Both the position numbers and the translations under genes were made by a program. 64,000 nt of DNA from Piper betle (Eukaryota > Streptophyta > Magnoliopsida > Piperales > Piperaceae). Positions 1 to 12,289 of the stretch are shown one piece after another; position 1 is the stretch's first letter; every line of letters begins with the position of its first letter. The stretch is from assembly GCA_033002965.1 (NCBI GenBank), contig JAURVB010014818.1, forward strand, positions 39,797 to 103,796. The letters run 5' to 3'. The notes under the pieces were generated by a model. It saw only the letters and a list, made by a program, of their open reading frames with translations, searched no databases and had not been told where the DNA came from.

Positions 1-800
1 ATTTAATTAATTAGGTTGGAGCCAATTATACCTTGTGTCGTAGGCAATCGGCAACAACTAGGATTTATCGCACGGTTAGAGACTCGAATTTGGCACCTTG
101 TGGCATCCAAACTTCGATCAAGTTTAGCCGGATAAATGTGGCAAAAACCCGGCAATTTTTGCTATATTTCAACAAATCCATTTTTTCGGTGATTTTCCTA
201 CGACTTTTCCGGCAAGGCGATTGGGGCTATGGGGTCGGCACCGACTCAATGAGCTCAATCTGACTATGGTGGTAGTGAGGGTGGCAATGGAGGCGATCAT
301 CACCGATGGCAGTGGTGAGTCAGTCAGGGTCAATCGACTTGTCTAATCGGCCTTTGGCCGGCCTCAGCGGTAGCACTTGGTGTGGGGAAAGCTTCCTGGA
401 CTGAAGGGGAGGGCATCGGCGGTGGCGGATCAGTGCAAGGGCGCTGCGTCAGGGCATCGTGGAGGTCAGGCGGTGGCCAGGAAGTAGGGCAATGGCTCGG
501 CAAAGGCCTAGCAAAGGTCGGCGGAGTCGATCGGCGCCAGCACGATGGCCAAAGGAAGCATCAGCGACCTGAATCGGGGCAGCAATCAAGGAAGAGGAGA
601 AAGGTATCATGGAGGGTTTTGGGTAGCAATTTCGTGAATAAAAGTTGACTCGACTCCGATTTAAGTCAAAAATAATAACTAACTCCTAATAAATTCAAAA
701 AAAATCTAAGAAAATGTGAAAATACCATAAAATATAATATACTCCATAACATCAAAATGACATTCTCTATAACTAATAATCAACCCAAACTGCTATATAA
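1..800. mobile_element. Fragment of dispersed GC-rich repeat (MULE-like family)
   Basis: No gene is visible. The stretch around 600-790 (GACTCG motif, then AT-rich sequence with 'aactaactcctaataaatt' and 'aacatcaaaatgacat') closely resembles 60190-60350, inside the element at 59622-60470, and in reverse the edge of the element at 34524. The preceding 250-600 is GC-rich, low-complexity and carries GGC-type repeats like those other copies. The left end lies outside the window and no terminal repeat or target duplication can be defined here. Open frames in it have composition-driven sequence and are not credible proteins. Confidence 0.5.
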
Positions 801-1800
801 CGCATCCTAATATGTTATTCAACCTAAAATTAATTTTACGATCAAATATATAAAAAAATAACTACATATTATCATATACTATGATAACTCATTTCTTATC
901 ATTTTTCTATCATTATCATGATATATTAAGGTATACTTGACTATTATCGCTCATAACGTACGACTGACTTCGGCTAGCACGCGGGTCATGAAATTAAGTT
1001 GACCCAAACTAACGGTTGAACCAATTGGTTCACTGCTATAAAACTCTAATTTTAGTAAGGGGTTTTAAAGCTTTCATGGTAAAATAAGCTTTGTACTATT
1101 AAATTGGTATATTCTAAGAGTTTGTTGAGTTGCACAAAGAAGTTGTATTTTTCCACCTTACAAGCTCTTCTTTCTCCTATAAGCCGTTACAAATTTTATT
1201 CTCTACCTTATAAGGTCTCATTTTCGACTATATATATAGCAATGATAGTTCTATGTGTTTTATTACTTGTACATGAATAGGTGGAGAGCGAATACGAGTT
1301 TTTAAGTTGTTTTTTTGGATGTGGTGTGATTTCTTATTAATGTGTGGGCGTCATAAAAAAAAATTGATAAATATTTGTGGGTAGAAACTTTCTTCGGTAC
1401 CCTTAAGGATTATAAAATTTAATTTGTTATCCAAATCAATAATAGGATCTGTACTTATATCATAAAGTGTTTCTATAAAAGGGAAATTCTTAGTGTACCA
1501 AAATTTTCCTCACTTATATTTTCCCACTTGAATTTAATTAATTTAATAAAATTTTAACATGATTTATGTGGGTAATGCCAATTAAAATAAATTTAAGGTG
1601 AAGAAAAGTTGGTATAGAAACTAGCCTTTGATTTCATTTAATTAAATATCAAATGAAGGTGAAAGATAAATACTGCATGGGTGGATCTATGTGGGTCAAA
1701 ACCATGACATGTTAATTTTTTCAAGTTTTGATACTAGTTTCACTAATTGCTAGCCATTTAATCATTTTAATTTTGTTGTTGGTCACGATTTTAACAAGGA
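801..1800. other. AT-rich intergenic DNA, no feature seen
   Basis: Low-GC sequence with short poly-A/T runs and no long open frame, RNA motif or terminal-repeat element that I can support. It ends in what would be the promoter side of the SKP1-like pseudogene. Confidence 0.6.
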
Positions 1801-2225
1801 TTACGATTTAGGGGACATGGTGGCAGCTGTACTGAACGTTACCCTCGTAAGCTCTGACGGCGAGAGGTTAGAGGTGGAAATCAGTGTTGCAAAGTTGTCT
1901 GAGCCCAACCGAAGTATAATGGGCAATGGGGATGATATTGAAAATTTTCTCCCAAAAGTGGAGGAGAGCAAGATATTGAAGAAGGTAATTACGTACTGTA
2001 AAGAAGAAGCCCGACTTGGAGGGCATAAAAACTGAATGGCAGGTTTTCTTGACGTCGACTGAACACCATTATCCAACTTATCATGGCAAGTATTTTTCTT
2101 ACCATTATTATTCAGTATGAAAGGTGAATCACTACATAGGCAAAAACAAGTAGGATGGTAGCCGGACAGGTTATTTCATGTTCAATACCGTTTTTAATAA
2201 TATTTACCATATCTACGAACAGGTA

Positions 2226-2228
<3 letters not shown>

Positions 2229-2301
<73 letters not shown>
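2229..2301. repeat. (TA)n microsatellite
   Basis: About 36 uninterrupted TA dinucleotides inside the SKP1-like pseudogene intron, directly abutting the inverted-repeat element to its right. The open frame across it on the minus strand is only an alternating Tyr-Ile artefact. Confidence 0.95.
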
Positions 2302-2303
<2 letters not shown>

Positions 2304-2818
2304 ATAAGATAGCATGGGGTGATTATAAGAAAAATTTCCTCCAATTGCCCCGACCAAGACCATCCAATTATATCGAATAGTCTAGATCTATTTTTTTAAA
2401 AAAATAAAAAACTTCCCTTCTTCCCTCCCACTACCGTTCACGCTGCCGCCACCGCTGCCACCACCGCTGCCGTTACCGTGCTCACCTGCCGGCGCCCAAG
2501 CCCCACCCATGCATGTGCCCTCAGTCGCGCTCACACCCTCTACTGCACCCTCGCCTCCCTCCTCGCTGCACCCATGCCCTCAGCCGCCTTCCACACCCAC
2601 GACCGCACCCACCGCCAAGCCCCTACCCAAGCCCACACCCTCTGTCATGCCCTCACCTCTGCCCACGCCCATGCCTTTGAGGACGGCGAGGGCAATAGTG
2701 GCGACCTAAATAGCAGTGGGTAGAGAGGGGAAATTTTTATTTTTTTAAGAAAATAGATCTCAAATGTCCGATATAATTGACTGCAGAAAATTTTTCCCCT
2801 TGTCGCCCAGAAGCTATC
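2302..2818. mobile_element. Non-autonomous inverted-repeat element with GC-rich core
   Basis: The left end (2302-2395) and the reverse complement of the right end (about 2730-2818) match over about 90 bp with divergence: GATAAGATAGC against AATAGGATAGC at the tips, then 'CAATTATATCG' and 'AGATCTATTTT' in both arms. The core (2415-2720) is made of CCACCGCTGCC- and CACCC-type triplets. It has no transposase. This fits a MITE or MULE-type non-autonomous element. No clear target duplication is visible because the left flank is the TA tract. Confidence 0.6.
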
Positions 2819-3289
2819 CTATTGTTTTAAGGTTTATGAGCTCAAGAAGTTGTTGTTAGTGTTCGACTAATTTTATTTTATTTTTTAATTTGATGTTTGT
2901 CGTGTTGTATGGTTTTATGGTGGAATATGATTTTACATGGGTTTTTATATGCCTTCTTTACAATATTATTGGTTTATTAAACTTTATTTTTTTAAGCACA
3001 TCGATAGTTGTCTTGATTCCTGCGCTGTTTCCTAGGTATATAGGTTGCTTCTAAAAATATATTAGCCATTTGTGTTCTGATAATTATCTTTTTATCATTA
3101 TATTACTAAATTGTAGTAAACTTTTTTCTATTTTTCAATATAGCATAATTATGCTTCTCTTTTGCAGGATGTGTACTACCTACAGATTTCTAATCTTGTA
3201 GAATGGACGAGGAATTAGCAACAAAGCTACATAAAAAGTCATCTGAAGAGATCTGGAAATGTCTCAAAATTAATAATTTACAGCGATAG

Positions 3290-3942
3290 AAATAGAATCC
3301 AAGGAGAGGATATAATATATTAATAGTAAGAGTACGCACACTACTGATACCTTTACGTTGTGCCTAGTTCTGAATTGATATTTAGCACATTTGATTTTTT
3401 CATTTTGATTCTTAGATGATAGCATACTTATAATAACGTATTTAGATTTATACACCATGTCTCAAAATTGATAACCCTGATTAACGTGACTACGTTTTAC
3501 TGCCTCCTTGCAGCTCTGGCAATTTTTTATATTTGCGTTGTTTTTTGTTTTTTTCGGTTAACGAACCATCTGTGTGGATGTTTTGACGGATAAGTAGTAG
3601 TAAAACTGCTGCATCAAATGCTGTTAAAACTACTACAAGCAGCAGTCTAATTGCTGCATCAATGTTTAGAAGGTTTAAAACTAAAAGCATATGATCTGTG
3701 GAGAAATTTTTCAAAGAAAAAGAAATCAACGAATGTTTTTAGTAAGGATGACTGCGTACCACAAAGTCAATCTATGGTCTAAATGTTCTTCGTATACAGG
3801 TAACATGTCCAACCAAATTAAAATGTGGCATGCAACATAAACAGGAAGTCCAAAAAAATTGATGTAATGAATTGTGTGGTAACAGGTTACTCGGTAGAAT
3901 ACTATGCTCATACTCCGGCAAAAAGTAAATTGGAGAAAGCCT
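3290..3942. other. Intergenic DNA
   Basis: Lies between the SKP1-like pseudogene and the 3' end of the beta-amylase gene; its right part is probably amylase 3' UTR on the minus strand. Open frames here do not resemble known proteins. Confidence 0.5.
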
Positions 3943-6900
3943 TCAATAATATGCAAAAGCCCTCCTGCACGCTTCTTCAGATGAAGACAGGCACAATTCA
4001 CTTCGACCAAAATCTAATTTAGCCTGAAAGGTTTTGGTATCAGACATTTGCTTCACAAATCGTGTAAATTGTGCCCAATTATGAGCGTCAAAAAGATGCC
4101 TCCCCATCCTCAAAAAATTGAAGGAGAAAGATTGCTTATAACCCCCATACCAGTAAAACCTTGAATTCCTTATAACCTGCTTCATAGACGAATCATTCAT
4201 GCTTCCAGAGGAGTTCTCCCCAGTCATCGGTACACCGAACTCCCTAGCGGCAAAAATAAGCTGCCGGAGGAATCCTTCTGGGCTGCTGGTTGGCTCAGAT
4301 TCCCCTTCTTCCGAGTCTAGGAGGTCAAAACATGTACAACATAAAGTCATTCTGTACCTAGCTAGTAGTTGTGCAATTGGTATGTAGCCATCCCTAAGTG
4401 AAGTATTGTAATAGCCAGCAGTTAATTCAGATGGGTGTGATTTTGTTCCATAATGCCAGTGTATCCCTGCCACTTTTGCTGAGATATTGACACCTGTACC
4501 CAAGAAGATGGTGTCTGCAGCCATACATAGCCTCTCACCATGAAGAAGCAACATCCTGGAGTACCACTCAAGGAAAAACTCCCCATAAGGAGTGTTCCAA
4601 GCTCCATCACTATTGAAAAAGGCTGTCCTCTCAGGATTCTGCATCAAATTACTGGCACCTATAGGACCACCATCTCCCCATTCACGAATCCCAATTTTTC
4701 GAGCACAGGCATTCAATGAAGCAAGCATAAACTGACAATGGCACATAAATACTTTCATCAAAACAGAAATATCCAAATACAAATAACATCAGGAAATTAT
4801 CGCAACTGCTACCTTATCATAACACTGAAATTCTCCAAGCTCCCGAGTGCGTGCACGTGAGGAAAATGATGGATATCGCAATTCACCACCAGGGCCCATT
4901 CCAATTTGGACATCCTGAAAAAAAAAATGATCGCATATATTGGAATAGGAATTTTCAAGCAAAAAAGTCAACATTGAGATCTTCATTAATTTATAGTGTG
5001 TACTAACCGTGATTACAATGCCAAGATAGCCTTCAAAAGCCTTTTTAAATTCTCTCATAAAGTCTGAATACGCTTGAATAGGTGATCTACCATCAAGAAC
5101 AGGTAGTAGATCACAGCCCAAGGAAACATACTCTCGGTTTCTTCTCCCAAACCGGTCTGAATAAGAGATATTTGGCTCCTTTTCCATTTCTTCAAGAACC
5201 CATGGAGGAAGAGGGATCCTTCAGAGAAATATTTTAATTTCTTTAATATATGATCAGGCTATACAAGAAGAATCCTTTCAATCAATAGGAATGAAACCAA
5301 AAAAAGGCTCAGAAATTGATCCTGCAAAGTCCTAAACTTCATGTCTACTGTGAGTTGGTCTAGTCACACTTTCTAGCAGTGTAAAATTGGAACAAATATA
5401 TCCCTAATGAAGAAAAACCATATCTATGACTAATATCTACAACAATAGCAAGCATTTATATACCACTCAACAATAAGAAAACTCCAAATGTTACTCAATT
5501 ATGCCTAAGGTGAGTCCACAGACTTATTGGAAACCATAATAATTGGCTTTCAACATCACATATATAGGAAACAAATTAACGCAAATAAACATACAAAACA
5601 ATAGCACTCAAACAGCATGTAAAGACAATACAAGTTATACAGAATGAATTCTTGGCACACATGTGATCTAAACAAATGCTTCCATTGACAATTACAACAA
5701 CACTAGTTTTCCCCGACTAAAAGTTTGTAACAGAAAAGGCAGGAGCACAAAAATATCATGAAAGAACAAAATTCAAGATTGAACTTCAACAAAATTCTAG
5801 TGAGTACAGAGTCGATTTCTCCCAGCTTGGGTACGACAAGGGCCCTTTCAATTGGTCTTCTTTTGCATAAGAAGCTTATATAAGTTAAGAACCGACCTTT
5901 CTCCACATAATCAAACACCTAGATAAAACAATCCTTGGAACAACTCCTTTCCTCTTTTGACCGTCCAATCAACAATGGTGGCATCAATCAAGCCAAACCC
6001 CTAATACCGTGTGAAGGTCAGGTGACAAGCATATAAAGAATGCTATCGAAATTAACATAAAATTGATGCATCACCATTTGGAACAAGACCATCTACCAAT
6101 TCAAATAGAGATATACTTACAATTTCGGAACAATCCAAGAACACTCACATGCAACAAGCATATAAGCAATCCTACAGTATTAAAGTGACGAATTGATCAA
6201 CCCATTAACGTACAAGACAATATGTGATCTCTATAGGCAATCTTGTGGTAAAGCAACTCTGAGAAGTACGATCACTCAACCAGCAGAACAAGATGACTGT
6301 ACCTACCAAAGAGGATCACCGGGGCCCTGGCCGCACTGATGGAAGGCTAAGATGACCCGGACCTTGAGACCATGCCTGTTAGCCAAGGCGACGACGTCAA
6401 GAAACCCCCGCCAATCATAAACCCTAGGCGCCTCCCGCTCCACGATCCCCCACCAGACCTCCATCATGATCCCCTCCACGCCCGCCGTTACCAGCGCCGC
6501 GAACGACGCCCGCAGCACCTTCGACCGGCGCATGGCGCCGTCCGGGCCGACGGAGTCCTCGGGGAGCGCGACGAAGACGGGGGCGGCGCGGGCGGATCGG
6601 GGCAGCGGCAGGGGGAGCGCGTGGTACTGGAGGAGCTCCGGGTGCTGGTTCCGGGGGTTGGCATCGTCCGGTGAGGGGAGAGCGGCGGCGGGAGGAGACG
6701 GCGAGGCGGGGCCGGCGACGGCAGCACCGGAGGGGGTGGGGGTGGTGGTGTGGGAGCGGAGGAAGGAGTGGCGCGGCCGAAAGAGACGGCGGCGGTTGCG
6801 GCGGAGATCGCCATCGGAGGACGGCAGAGACGGCGGCGGAAATGAAGGCCGACCCCGACCTCCGAAGCTGGCGACGGAGAAGTAGGAGGAAGAAACGATT

Positions 6901-6977
6901 TCCAACGTTTCCTTTGGAATTCTCGTGTATATATTGGGTTTAGTCTCTGACGGATATCTGAGTCTGGCGTAAGTCAA
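3943..6977 (-). CDS. BAM9: Beta-amylase, BAM9-type (probably non-catalytic, plastid)
   Basis: Glycoside hydrolase family 14. Four exons: 6977-6307, 5218-5008, 4914-4813, 4731-3943 (591 codons including stop); splice phases close exactly and a Trp codon is split over intron 1. Visible blocks: '[15 protein letters not shown]', 'YDWRGF', '[19 protein letters not shown]', '[10 protein letters not shown]' (holds the first catalytic Glu), '[13 protein letters not shown]', '[20 protein letters not shown]', and 'MTGENSS' with the second Glu. The flexible-loop segment of active enzymes (GGNVGD) is replaced by '[10 protein letters not shown]', a BAM9 trait. BAM9 of Arabidopsis is reported to be catalytically inactive and to act in leaf starch regulation; that role here is inferred. 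The start is uncertain: the residues from 6977 look like translated leader, while a transit-peptide-like start at 6814 lies one frame off. About 6490-6870 is very GC-rich. Confidence 0.9.
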
Positions 6978-7980
6978 ATACCATCGGCTAATATCTGAAT
7001 TATGAATATGAATTATTAGCTTACCAAACTGCTTTTTTCAAGCATTTGGCAATGATTTTTTTCCTTTTTCTTTCTTTTTTTTTGCTTTATAAAAAAAAAG
7101 ATTTTAGGGCTTCCTGACTCTTTTTTATTTTTATTTTGTGGGAGAGAGATTCCTAACTCTTTTTAGGGAAAAAAATCAATTCATATGTAATGGCTTGCTT
7201 GCCATGTTAAAGCCAAAAATTAGCTGTTTCTAAACGATATAAATATTATCTTTTACCATTTCCTCAAATTGTTGATACATCAATAGTGTTTTGAAATCTT
7301 GCAGATATCAACGTTAAAATTAAATCAACTACCTTATATTGGGGAGAATTCGTAGAACAAAAAAGAAAAAAAATAGTTTGATTTGAGCACTTCCCAAACA
7401 AATAGAACTTACAAACTTACAATATCTTCTTCGAGATAGTTTCTTAACCAAAATCAGACATTAGTATCATGTTTCATGCAAATAATTGCCCCCCTTTTAT
7501 GTTTTGGCAAGCTCTAAATGATAATTTACCATAGAGCCGTGTTACTTGCAAACGATTATATAAAGAACGACCATCATAATTGAGTCACTAATTGCAACCA
7601 ATGCGTATTTGTCCACAACGATGTCTCATCCGCATCTAGTCTAGTAATCATGCTCAAGAGTCTATAATCCTCGTACCCATAGTTTTCAATCTTGGGTCCA
7701 CATTAGAAAATTCCGTCTAGACCACTCATAAAGAAATCTCAGTTTAAATAGGAAAATATGAAAATGCAGTGGCTAGAAACTAAGCGAGGGAGGCAGGCAA
7801 TGCTATTGCATTGGCATAGCAAGCCCATAAAAATATGGTCCCTTGGTGCAGTCTCCAGATGGAAAAGCATGGGGAACAAACACAACATCGCCCATTCCAC
7901 ATCAACTTTAACATTTCCTTCTCAAGCATATTTCCTTAGCCAAGCAGAAACCAATAAAACGGGAAACATAGTAATTAAAA
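6978..7980. other. Intergenic DNA upstream of BAM9-like gene
   Basis: AT-rich, with poly-T runs near 7070-7130; holds the presumed BAM9 promoter (minus strand). No other gene or element is supported. Confidence 0.5.
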
Positions 7981-8652
7981 CACTACCCATCGGAGCCATA
8001 CACCACACTGATAACTAGGAGAACAAATGCAAAGTAAAGAAGGTGAGAACATTTAGTGCAGGATAAAGTAGTATTAATGATAGGCTTAAAAATAAATCGG
8101 GCAATAGTGATTGACTCTTGAATATGAACAAAACGCAATCTCAGAAAACAACTTCTTGGTAACATATATGAAGTATATATGAAGAACAGGAGGTCGAAAA
8201 ATATGACAGTTGAAGCGTGTAGAAGGAACAAATGTAGGACACATATAAATAATATGAAAACAATACAAAAGAAAGAATTCAAATATGCTGCTGACATGCT
8301 ACCAGGTGATTTTCAACATGGGATCACCTTGGCGCACTCTTTGACTGAGAGTTAGAACCCAACTTCCATGATTCGGGCACTTTCTGCTAAACTTTACAAT
8401 AAAAGCCCACCCGATGAACTTGGCATGATCGACTCGGAATGACAGGATTCTGAAGGATGACACAACAAAACCAGTTCAACGTCCTCATCCCTTAACAAGC
8501 CCCGACTTCATATTACTGCTGACATGCTTGACTTAGTGACCCTTCAGAACTACCCTTCATGATGACCACTGACACATGATATGCAATCCCAGACTCATCG
8601 ACACACCCGACTGCATGCAAGAGACCAATAGAAAATTGGACAAAAAGCATCA
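7981..8652 (-). other. 3' flank of importin-beta copy A (duplicated)
   Basis: Non-coding sequence downstream of the copy A stop codon. From about 7990 it aligns, with small gaps, to 14610-15374 beyond copy B, so the tandem duplication includes several hundred bases of 3' flank. Copy B's flank carries an extra segment of about 115-135 bp near 15060-15195 that is absent here. Probably includes the 3' UTR. Confidence 0.7.
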
Positions 8653-11339
8653 TCAACCAGATATAGCACGACTGACAGTAAACTGAGCCCAATCAGCAGA
8701 TTCTTTAATTAAATGATCATCTGATGACAGACATTCATTCAAGAAATCTTTGCTTGCTACTGACTGACTAATCAAAGGACCTGCATTAGCACCCAATGTA
8801 TCTGCCAGATCTCCAAGCACGCTGACAGCAGTTTTCATCACAGATTCATCCCTAAGAAGCCAAAAACCAAATTAGAAGTAGAAAGAGAAGCATAAGTAAG
8901 ACAAATAAATAGAAAAAGGAGGGTCTCAGTTAAAGAGAGCACAAACTCACATATCCTTCTCCATGTATAAACTGTCCAAGAACTGAAGAATGTGTGGTGC
9001 ATATGGCATAAGCAATTGAGTTTTCGGTGAGTTCTTGAAACCTTGGAATATACCTGAATAAGCTTCAAGAATTCCATTCCTCAAAAGGTTAGTATATTCA
9101 AGCATCTCATCATCCGCACCCGACGTATGCGTAGACAGCTCAGCTGCACCTTGGAGCATTGGCATAGCATACATCAGGTACTTTTCAAAATTCTCACCGA
9201 TAGCCAAGGCAATATCACCAAAGCATGAAAATATTGGCGGCTTAACAGATCGATGCAATTGATTACTTGAGAGGTCCTTCAGGAGCTGAGTCATGATGCC
9301 ATCACAATAGGGGAGTGTCTTTTCCTCCAAAGCACGACACAAATCACCAACCACCCCTACAGTGATAGCACAGACCTGATATTCCTCAAAATTCTGTAAG
9401 CCCATTTCCAAGTACGGATAGAACTCATTCATGTACTTCGCAAAATCTGGACCAGTAGCGTATGCAAGAGCTCCAATTGCAAGCATGGCTTCCTCGTGTA
9501 CAGTAGCACTTCTGCATGCAAATACCCTCAGGAATAGGCTCATCATCTGGTCTGCAAACTGCATGAACGTATATTTTGTCGCTTCAGATGTGCCTAGCTT
9601 TTGTATGATCACTTGAAGGCAGCCACAAAGAAGACCATGCAACTCTGTCTGCTGCTTTTGGGTCTCAATCGTCTGGTTAAGCTCCATCATGATGACTGGC
9701 ACTAATTGCAGCACTGTTGGAGCTGTCTCTTCTGTAGAACACCTCACCACCTCGTTTAAAGTTTCGTAGGCAGATGTTCTCAAACGTGACTCTCCAGCAT
9801 CCTCCCTATGTGTGACGGCAAGAAGAGCCTGAATAATGTCTTGAAAGAAAGGGGAAAGGGAGACGTTGAGCTTACGTCTTCGTATCCTTGAGCAAGGAAA
9901 TAAAGGGCTCCACAGGCCTTTTCCGCAACATTTGGAACATCTTTCATGCTTTGTAGCAAAACAGTAAGTATCTGTTGACAATTGGCTGGGGTGATAATTG
10001 CTGTTTCGACAGTGGAACCATGAAGAAACTCAAATATTCGTCCCAAGGTCCACGCAGTTGTGTCCTTCACATGGTTGCTCGGGTCCTTTGTCAGTGCAGA
10101 AAGCATAAAGTTCAAAGCAACGTTAACAACAGGCGTCAATTTGTCAGGTGATGGGCCTTCCAATATGGATCCAAATGCATAAGTTGCTGCCTCTCTGCAC
10201 CTCCAATCAGGTTTTGTGATATTTTCTTCTATGAAAGGCATGACAAGAGGAACAATATCATCGCCAACAGTTCGAGCTACCAGACCTAAACAAGTACCCC
10301 CAGCCATTGCAAGATTCCATGCACCGTCATCTTGGTCCTGATCTTCTTCTTGCTTAAGAAGTGTCTCCAACAAAAGAGGGACCAACGCAGGTAGAGCCTG
10401 CTTGATAAAATAAAAGCATGGGATTGCCGAATCTCCACTGAATTCACCACCATATTCTTCTAAAATATCGATTTCCTCATCACAAATTGAGCTCCAAAAC
10501 TCAATTGCTTGCAGTGCCACAGGCTCCTCGTCCTCCTTCACAGCCTTTGAGGTAATGCTGAAAATATCACTAATGTAGGAAGCGAGTTTCTCATAGTAGG
10601 TAGAAGATATCGAAACCAAGCATTCAAATGCTGCCTGCCTTATCTTCAAATCTGGACATATAGTTGCCTCGCATACTACCCTCATGATGTAATCGCGCTC
10701 CATATCATTTGAAAAATTTGCCTGGGCAAACCCCAATGCATTGTTCAAAGCCCTGGTAGCAGCGAGCCTCACATCTGTATTAGACTCTGAGGAGCTCATG
10801 CTTTGAACCACAGCAGTGAGAATTTTGTTGACCTCACCCTGAACCACGGCATCAGGGGAAACCTCTTCACACAAATAGCCAAGGGTCTCAAGTGTGGCCT
10901 GCTTCACAAATGGTGGAAGTTGCTGAATGTTCGACAATAAAGAAGTTATCAGCTCTGGCCATTGGCTATGAGGCAACTCTATGCCAGCAATCTTTGCGAT
11001 AACTTGAGATGCTGTTGACCGAGCATCCAGAACCGGAGACAAAAGAGTCTGTAACAAGCACGCCTTAACCTGGTTCTTCACAGAAACATCCAACGCCAAC
11101 CACCTCTGTACGAGTTCAAACTTTCTGTGTTGCTCCTTGGCATCTAGGGTGTTTTTTAATATCAAACCAGCCAACTTACGACTTTCCACCGGTTTCTCAT
11201 TATTTGCTAATTCACCGGATAAGGCCAAAAAGAAACTTGGCAAATCTTGTTCCTGAAATTGCTTCAATGTTTCCTCGGCATGCTTTCGCACATTCCCATC
11301 AACTGCTTGTGCATTCAACAAAATTTGGGTAACCTCCAT
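8653..11339 (-). pseudogene. KPNB1: Importin subunit beta-1, copy A, with 1-nt frameshift
   Basis: Nuclear import receptor of HEAT repeats that carries importin-alpha cargo or direct cargo through nuclear pores. Start ATG at 11339-11337 ('MEVTQILLNAQ'), exon 1 to 8951, intron 8950-8852 (GTGAGT donor), last exon 8851-8653. Sequence matches plant importin-beta throughout, for example 'YGGEFSGDSAIPCFYFIKQA' and 'GCLQVIIQKLGTSEATKY'. At 9858-9860 the plus strand reads GGG where copy B has GGGG at 16580-16583. The missing base throws the frame after residue about 500 ('YEDVSSTSP'), giving an early stop about 25 codons later, while the rest of the gene stays open in the shifted frame. Outside this site the two copies differ at only about a dozen residues. 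It could be a young pseudogene or a homopolymer error in the assembly. Confidence 0.8.
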
Positions 11340-12260
11340 TCCCACTGGTTTTCCAGGCAAAAAAAAAAAAAATCAGCTCCCGCTTATATAGAATCCACAT
11401 AATGGCCTCTAGCTACCCATCAAATAGCCAATCAGTAGCATTCATGGAATCTAATTACCAGTCAGCGCCTCAAATCATAATAAAAGTAGAAAAAACTAGA
11501 ATCGTCTTGATTTTCCTCCACCAATGTGAAAGTCAAATCAATCAGTACTAGATCAATTAACAGTTATCGCTCAAATCACAATACAATGAATAAAAAATGA
11601 GTTATCGTAATTTTTTACCACCAATGGGAAAGGCAATCAATCAGTATTTTATTTTTTAGATCAATTACAAGACAATGCTTAAACTACAGTAAAAAGAGAA
11701 TAAAAAAGAACTGTCATAATTTTTCCCAACCACTCGTAAGCAATTGCTACTATTCATTCAACTCAATAACTAGAATTGTATGCCACCCTCAACCATCCCG
11801 ATTCCCAAATCATGTAATAAATACTAACAATTCCAAACAATTAAGGGAAGAGCTAAAAAATCATCGAAAAAATTATACAGAGCCAAATCAAGTCGGAGAA
11901 GAACCAAGCAACTTCTGATCAGCTCGATTGGCGAATAAACAAACACGGACTGTCAATATCACTCAATCAACACTTGCATGAGCTCGTTCACAGCTAAATA
12001 AACAAAGATCTAGCAAGATCAGCAGCCCAAACAGCTACAAATTCACAAAAAGAAATAATAAACGCTATAACAAGAAAAAGCGGCTATCTAGCTCGTGGGA
12101 TCTACTCTAATGGAAATTCGCGGAAATCGAATCCAAAAAATCTCACCTGTTGCCGCCTTCGTCGACCGCTTCCGCCGCCGCCACCGCCGCCGGGATGGTG
12201 CCGCCGGAGATTGAATTAGGGTTGGGGGGAAAGGAAGTGGGAGAGAGGGATCGATAGGGT
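11340..12260 (-). other. 5' UTR exon and long 5' UTR intron of importin-beta copy A
   Basis: A GC-rich leader near 12147-12240 (minus strand) ends in CAG|GTGAGA, a consensus splice donor. The next exon begins just upstream of the ATG at 11339. The intervening sequence (about 11360-12146) is AT-rich and contains a diverged tandem repeat of roughly 100-110 bp (see separate entry). The leader structure is inferred from the splice signal and the matching layout in copy B. Confidence 0.6.
11457..11780. repeat. Diverged ~105-bp tandem repeat in importin-beta copy A leader intron
   Basis: The block 'TTTTTnnCCACCAATnnnAAAGnCAATCA...GCTCAAAT' recurs with anchors (CCACCAAT or CCAACCACT) at about 11517, 11617 and 11726, about 100-109 bp apart and clearly diverged. 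The same repeat type occurs in the copy B leader intron, so it predates the duplication. Confidence 0.6.
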
Positions 12261-12289
12261 TTGGTCGGGCCTAAATGACCCAGACCGAA

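Larger units (their letters stand above)
1817..3289 (+). pseudogene. SKP1-like (SCF ubiquitin ligase adaptor) pseudogene, two exons
   Basis: SKP1 links F-box proteins to cullin in SCF ubiquitin ligases. The first part, 1817-2035, encodes an SKP1-type BTB/POZ start: 'VTLVSSDGERLEVEISVAKL' and then 'KILKKVITYCKEEA', matching the family's SSDG...VAxxS and SKIL.KVIxYC blocks. It stops after 72 codons; a related reading continues one frame over to about 2090, so a frameshift is likely. The C-terminal half reappears at 3168-3289 after a good acceptor (tttgcag). It shows a 'YYLQISNLVEW'-like block (family: NYLNIKNLLDL) and then, one frame over, 'KLHKKSSEEIWKCLKINN' (family: MIKGKSPEEIRKTFNIKN). The middle of the domain and the acidic tail are missing. 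The roughly 1.1-kb intron holds a (TA)n tract and an inverted-repeat element. The lesions make a working protein very unlikely. Confidence 0.75.

Noticed and set aside
2112..2363. 83-codon open frame on the minus strand
   Set aside because: Mostly Tyr-Ile repeats from the (TA)n tract.
6372..6943. Plus-strand open frames over the amylase first exon
   Set aside because: Antisense shadows of the GC-rich BAM9-like exon.
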